Assembly (NCBI GenBank): GCA_022839045.1
Contig: JALHDI010000095.1
Coordinates: forward strand, 1 to 10,838
Direction of reading: 5' to 3'
Origin: Sporomusaceae bacterium
GTDB taxonomy: Bacteria; Bacillota_C; Negativicutes; Sporomusales_B; UBA7701
Length of the DNA: 10,838 nucleotides
A program made the position numbers and the translations under genes. The notes beneath the pieces were generated by a model. The model saw nothing but the letters and a program-made list of their open reading frames with translations, did no database searches and had not been told where the DNA came from. Of this stretch, positions 7,829 to 10,838 are shown piece by piece (within the stretch, counting starts at the first letter, position 1; each line of letters starts with the position of its first letter).

Positions 7829-8215
7829 ATGACCGACAACCGCATTTACTATCAGCAACCGCTTCTGCCGGTCCAGAAACCCGGCCAGGCCCCGTCGGCG
7901 CAGCCTTCCGCCAGGACGCCCGAAGGCCAGTCGTTTAATCAGGTGCTCGCCCAGGAACTGGCCGGCGTGAAGTTTTCCCAGCACGCCCTCCAGAGGCTGT
8001 CGAGCCGCAACATCCAGCTCGACGGCACTGATCTCGCCAAGATCTCCGGGGCGGTGGACAAGGCGGCCCAGAAGGGGGCGCGCGACTCGCTCATCCTGAT
8101 GGACAACCTGGCCCTCGTGGTCAGCGTCAAGAACCGGACGGTCATCACGGCCATGGACGGCACGAATATCAGAGACAACGTGTTTACCAACATCGACAGC
8201 GCAGTGATTGTGTAG
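7829..8215 (+). CDS. TIGR02530-type flagellar operon protein, function unknown
   Basis: The product is 128 residues. The first ~33 are polar and rich in Pro and Gln, without a signal peptide or membrane segment. Then come SFNQVLAQELAGVKFSQHALQRLSSRNI and a compact domain with KISGAVDKAAQKGARDSLILMDNLALVVSVKNRTVITAMD. This pattern (FS-HA--RL--R, later LV-V-NRTVITA-D) is what I recognise as the 'flagellar operon protein' family TIGR02530, encoded between flgD and flgE in many Bacillota. Its biochemical role is not established. It has an F-x3-L motif at 36-40 like the hook-type export substrates next to it and no cysteine, so it may be exported (inference). AAAGGGGG at 7812-7819 precedes ATG 7829. 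Confidence 0.85.
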   Translation: MTDNRIYYQQPLLPVQKPGQAPSAQPSARTPEGQSFNQVLAQELAGVKFSQHALQRLSSRNIQLDGTDLAKISGAVDKAAQKGARDSLILMDNLALVVSVKNRTVITAMDGTNIRDNVFTNIDSAVIV

Positions 8216-8299
8216 GGCTGGACCTCTCAGGGAGCCCACGGCCGCCGAATGACGGAAGCGGCCGGCCAATCGCGCGTACTTAAAGGGAGGTCATTTATT
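8216..8299 (+). promoter_or_regulatory. Structured leader before flgE, possibly hiding its ribosome binding site
   Basis: This 84-nt gap is the longest in the window. GACCTCTC (8221-8228) can pair with GGGAGGTC (8285-8292) over 8 positions with one G-T wobble, burying the flgE Shine-Dalgarno AAAGGGAGGT (8282-8291). Inside that loop CGGCCGC (8239-8245) and GCGGCCG (8258-8264) form a 7-bp hairpin with a 12-nt loop. A competing 5-bp hairpin, GGGCT (8215-8219) with AGCCC (8233-8237), would hold the anti-Shine-Dalgarno in its loop, so two exclusive folds can be drawn. In GC-rich DNA such pairings can be accidental. Confidence 0.4.
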
Positions 8300-9949
8300 A
8301 TGATGCGTTCGTTGTTTTCCGGCGTGTCGGGTCTCAGGAACCACCAGACCCGCATGGACGTAATCGGCAACAACATCGCCAACGTAAACACCGTCGGTTT
8401 CAAAGGCAGCCGCGTCCAGTTTCAGGACGTCTTAAGCCAGACGATAACCGGCGCGTCGTCCGCCCAGGGCAACCGCGGCGGCACCAACCCGATGCAGGTC
8501 GGCCTCGGCATGGGCCTGGCGAGCATCGACACCATCTTCACCGACGGCTCGTTCCAGCCGACCGGCAAGGGAACGGACCTGTCGATCCAGGGTTCGGGGT
8601 TCTTCATCCTCGGCAACGGCGCCCAGCAGATCTACACCCGCGCCGGCAACTTCGACTTCGACACCGACGGCAACTACTTGGTGCCCGGCACCGGCTACAA
8701 GGTGATGGGCTGGATGGCGGACAACACCGGCCACATCAACACCGCCGGCGACGTCACCACCATCCAGATACCGGTCGGGGCCGCCATGCCGGCCCTGGCG
8801 TCGACGGAGATCACCTACGCCAACAACCTGTCGGCCGATGCGGCTATCGGCACCTCGATCAACACTTCGCGCGACGTGTTCGACTCGCTCGGCAACAGCC
8901 ACGAGGTCAAGCAGACATTTGTCAAAACCGGCACCAACACGTGGCTGGCTTATGTGCAGGTGCCTGACGCAACCGGCGCTGTGACCAACACGCTGCGGGA
9001 GGTAACCTTCAACACCGACGGAACGCTGGCCAACGTGACGAATGTGGCAATGCTTGCCGACCCGGCCCAACGCACGCTTAGTTTCGCCGCAGCTGCCAAT
9101 TTTAAGCTGGACAATACGAGCGTCGGGACCGAGTCATCGCATAACTTCACCGTTTTTGGAGACGATGGCATGCCGCATACCTTCAAGATTACCTTCACCC
9201 AGACGGTGGCTGCTGACGCCACCCACAATGATGAATGGTCCTACAGCATCACAGACCCCAGCAGCAGTTCGACGACGCCGATTGCTTCGGGAACCATCGC
9301 ATACGACGCGTTAAGCGGTCAGAACCGCTACGAGTTCAGCACCACCAATTTACCGACGGCATCTTTCGCGTACGGAGGAACGACATATAACCTCGACTTG
9401 ACAAATGGTACTGCGCCAACAGCGGCGGCAGCCGTCTTCAATCCCGCTACTACCACCGGCCCGGGAACCGCCGGCCCTGTCGGTTTCACCCCCACCGGAG
9501 CAAATCCGATGGCGATAAATCTTGACATGGACATCACCCAGTTCGGCGGCTCGTCGACGATCCAGGCGACGGGCCAGAACGGCTACGCCGCCGGCACGCT
9601 CGACACGACGTCGATCGATCCGTCCGGGATCATCGTCGGCAAGTTCACCAACGGCCAGAGCCAGAACCTGGCCCAGGTGGCGCTGGCGACCTTCAACAAC
9701 CCGGCCGGCCTCAACAAGGTGGGCGAGAACCTGTTCGCCGAGTCGAACAACTCGGGCGTGGCCCAGATCGGCGAGAGCGGCACCGGCGGCCGCGGGAAGT
9801 TCAATCCCGGCACGCTGGAGATGGCGAACGTCGACCTGGCCAACGAGTTTTCGAATATGATCATCACCCAGCGCGGTTTCCAGGCGAACTCGAAGATCAT
9901 CACGGTGACCGACGAGATGCTGCAGGAGCTGGCGAATCTGAAACGCTAA
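8300..9949 (+). CDS. flgE: Flagellar hook protein FlgE (large variant)
   Basis: FlgE polymerises into the hook, the universal joint between rod and filament. The N-terminal rod/hook signature is plain: MMRSLFSGVSGLRNHQTRMD, then IGNNIANVNTVGFKGSRVQF. So is the C-terminal one: NVDLANEFSNMIITQRGFQA, then NSKIITVTDEMLQELANLKR; these two helices form the D0/D1 core. At 549 residues it is much longer than B. subtilis FlgE (about 264) and Salmonella FlgE (403), so the surface D2-type part is enlarged. No cysteine is present. ATG 8300 was chosen because AAAGGGAGGT ends 8 nt upstream and the protein then begins like its family; an in-frame ATG at 8249 would add 17 unrelated residues without a binding site. 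The middle (about 8890-9530) has lower GC and looser codon use than both ends. Confidence 0.96.
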   Translation: MMRSLFSGVSGLRNHQTRMDVIGNNIANVNTVGFKGSRVQFQDVLSQTITGASSAQGNRGGTNPMQVGLGMGLASIDTIFTDGSFQPTGKGTDLSIQGSGFFILGNGAQQIYTRAGNFDFDTDGNYLVPGTGYKVMGWMADNTGHINTAGDVTTIQIPVGAAMPALASTEITYANNLSADAAIGTSINTSRDVFDSLGNSHEVKQTFVKTGTNTWLAYVQVPDATGAVTNTLREVTFNTDGTLANVTNVAMLADPAQRTLSFAAAANFKLDNTSVGTESSHNFTVFGDDGMPHTFKITFTQTVAADATHNDEWSYSITDPSSSSTTPIASGTIAYDALSGQNRYEFSTTNLPTASFAYGGTTYNLDLTNGTAPTAAAAVFNPATTTGPGTAGPVGFTPTGANPMAINLDMDITQFGGSSTIQATGQNGYAAGTLDTTSIDPSGIIVGKFTNGQSQNLAQVALATFNNPAGLNKVGENLFAESNNSGVAQIGESGTGGRGKFNPGTLEMANVDLANEFSNMIITQRGFQANSKIITVTDEMLQELANLKR

Positions 9950-9955
9950 TTCCGG

Positions 9956-9995
9956 AGCCTGAGGGCGGGGGTGTCCGCACTCTCGCCCGCGGGCT
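9956..9995 (+). promoter_or_regulatory. Long stem-loop with TCCG (UNCG) loop between flgE and flbD
   Basis: Arms 9956-9973 and 9978-9995 pair at 17 of 18 positions (14 Watson-Crick, 3 G-T; single mismatch A9962/G9989) around loop TCCG, which fits the stable UNCG tetraloop class, although here closed by G-C rather than the usual C-G. It begins 7 nt after the flgE stop. What follows is GGATATAAGGGGG, with no T-run, so it is not a standard intrinsic terminator. It could protect the flgE mRNA 3' end, mark a processing site or reduce read-through into flbD-motA. The structure is seen in the sequence; the role is inferred. Confidence 0.7.
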
Positions 9996-10015
9996 GGATA
10001 TAAGGGGGCTTACGA

Positions 10016-10213
10016 ATGATTAAGCTGACCAAGTTCAAGTCCCATGACCACGACTTTGTCTTGAACGCCGACCTTATCGAAACTATCGAGGAAACTCCGG
10101 ATACGGTTATAACGCTCACGAACGGCAAGAAGCTGATCGTCGCCGAGGGGATGGACGAGGTGGTACGGCGGGTAATGGATTACCGCCGGGCGATGTTCCG
10201 CAATACGCGATAG
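10016..10213 (+). CDS. flbD: FlbD/SwrD family flagellar protein
   Basis: This is a 65-residue protein of the FlbD family (B. subtilis SwrD/YlzI). It starts MIKLTKFKSHDHDFVLNADL, then IETIEETPDTVITLTNGKKL, then IVAEGMDEVVRRVMDYRR. The pattern I-LT----FVLN-DLIE-IE--PDT-ITL-NGKK--V-E--DEVV is typical of the family, and the length is normal. It has no signal or membrane segment and should be cytoplasmic. In B. subtilis SwrD is reported to raise flagellar motor power and support swarming. Here it directly precedes motA, 13 nt apart, which fits a role with the stator. AAGGGGG (10002-10008) lies 7 nt before the ATG. It is not the sigma-54 regulator also called FlbD in Caulobacter. Confidence 0.94.
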   Translation: MIKLTKFKSHDHDFVLNADLIETIEETPDTVITLTNGKKLIVAEGMDEVVRRVMDYRRAMFRNTR

Positions 10214-10226
10214 TTGAGGTGCTGGT

Positions 10227-10838
10227 ATGGATCTGACGACAATTCTGGGCTTGGTTATCGGTATCGGGGCGCTGCTGCTGTCGGTTATCCTGGAGGGCGG
10301 GCATCTCACCAGCCTTTTAAGCGTGCCGGCCTTTGTGATGATCACCGGCGGCACGATCGGCGCCACCGCCATCGGGTTTACGGTCGAGGAGCTGAAAACG
10401 GTGCCCACGCTGTTGCGCATCGCTTTCACGGACGAGAAGCACGACGTGGGGAGCCTGATCGCCACGCTGGTGAGCTTCGCCGAGAAGGCCCGCCGCGAGG
10501 GCCTGCTGGCCCTGGAGGAGGACCTTAACGGGATCGAGGACAAGTTCCTCAAGAAGGGCATGCAACTGGTCATCGACGGCACCGACGCCGAGCTGGTCCG
10601 CAGCATCATGGAGACGGAGCTGGCTTTCATCCAGGAGCGCCACCACAAGGGGGCGAGCATTTTCGACGCCGCCGGCGGCTATGCGCCGACGATGGGCATT
10701 ATCGGCACGGTTATGGGCCTGGTGCACGTGCTGGGCAACCTGTCGGATACCGAGTCGCTCGGCCCGGCGATCGCGACCGCGTTCCTCGCGACGCTGTACG
10801 GTATCTTTTCCGCGAATATCCTGTTCCTGCCGATCGCC
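10227..10838 (+). CDS. motA: Flagellar stator protein MotA, N-terminal part (cut by window end)
   Basis: MotA forms, with MotB, the ion-driven stator that pushes FliG. The frame is open from ATG 10227 to the window end: 204 codons of a protein usually about 260 long. It begins MDLTTILGLVIGIGALLLSV (first membrane helix); a second helix covers about residues 33-51. The cytoplasmic loop carries ARREGLLALEEDL, where R90 and E98 match the torque residues R90 and E98 of E. coli. P154 (YAPTMGIIGTVMGLV, third helix) and P202 (LFLPIA, fourth helix) match the prolines E. coli P173 and P222. The stop and, presumably, motB lie beyond the window. GAGGTG (about 10216-10221) is the binding site. The ion used (H+ or Na+) cannot be judged from this part. 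Confidence 0.96.
   Translation, partial: MDLTTILGLVIGIGALLLSVILEGGHLTSLLSVPAFVMITGGTIGATAIGFTVEELKTVPTLLRIAFTDEKHDVGSLIATLVSFAEKARREGLLALEEDLNGIEDKFLKKGMQLVIDGTDAELVRSIMETELAFIQERHHKGASIFDAAGGYAPTMGIIGTVMGLVHVLGNLSDTESLGPAIATAFLATLYGIFSANILFLPIA

Noticed and set aside
8249..8299. Upstream in-frame ATG for flgE adding 17 residues
   Set aside because: It has no properly spaced Shine-Dalgarno, the added residues are not FlgE-like, and ATG 8300 has an excellent site.
9956..10010. Intrinsic terminator after flgE
   Set aside because: The stem is strong, but the downstream sequence is purine-rich with no T-run, and flbD and motA continue on the same strand.
1..10838. Mobile element, CRISPR, toxin-antitoxin or other hidden accessory system
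   Set aside because: The whole window is filled by recognisable flagellar genes in a conserved order; no transposase, repeat array or terminal repeat was seen.

Overview
The window is a segment of a flagellar (fla/che-type) operon. All thirteen genes lie on the + strand, nearly end to end. In order they are fliF (3' part), fliG, fliH, fliI, fliJ, a lytic transglycosylase gene, a ylxF/motE-like gene, fliK, flgD, a TIGR02530-type flagellar operon gene, flgE, flbD (swrD) and motA (5' part). There is no stretch over 300 bases without a gene. I saw no tRNA, rRNA, mobile element, CRISPR array or convincing internal promoter.

The order fliF-G-H-I-J-ylxF-fliK-flgD-(flg_new)-flgE-flbD matches the Bacillus/Clostridia arrangement, and flbD is followed by motA as in many Clostridia-like lineages. 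With strong AGGAGG-type ribosome binding sites this points to Bacillota (Firmicutes). The high GC (about 60-67% in the stretches I counted) and the transglycosylase gene between fliJ and ylxF make me lean to a high-GC Negativicutes or Peptococcaceae-like anaerobe. That last step is inference only.

Bases 2-3865 encode the MS ring (FliF), the rotor/switch protein FliG and the export ATPase complex (FliH, FliI), with FliJ following to 4315. Bases 4328-5510 encode a peptidoglycan lytic transglycosylase without a signal peptide and a membrane-anchored MgtE_N-like protein (YlxF/MotE). Bases 5559-9949 hold the hook assembly set: hook-length ruler FliK, hook cap FlgD, an uncharacterised flagellar operon protein and a large hook protein FlgE. 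Bases 10016-10838 begin the motor module: FlbD/SwrD, then the stator subunit MotA, cut by the window end.

Most genes overlap or lie within about 30 bases of each other, so one polycistronic mRNA is likely. The two longest gaps (84 nt before flgE, 66 nt after it) flank the hook gene, and both can form RNA structure. The downstream one is a long hairpin with a TCCG (UNCG) loop and no T-tract. The leads most worth checking are these flgE-flanking structures, three tandem copies of a ~48-residue module in FlgD, a composition and codon change inside flgE, and a shared N-terminal F-x3-hydrophobic motif in five proteins. That motif suggests the transglycosylase and the TIGR02530 protein are also substrates of the flagellar export gate. 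I see no wholly new system; this is a well-formed flagellar operon with some unusual details.
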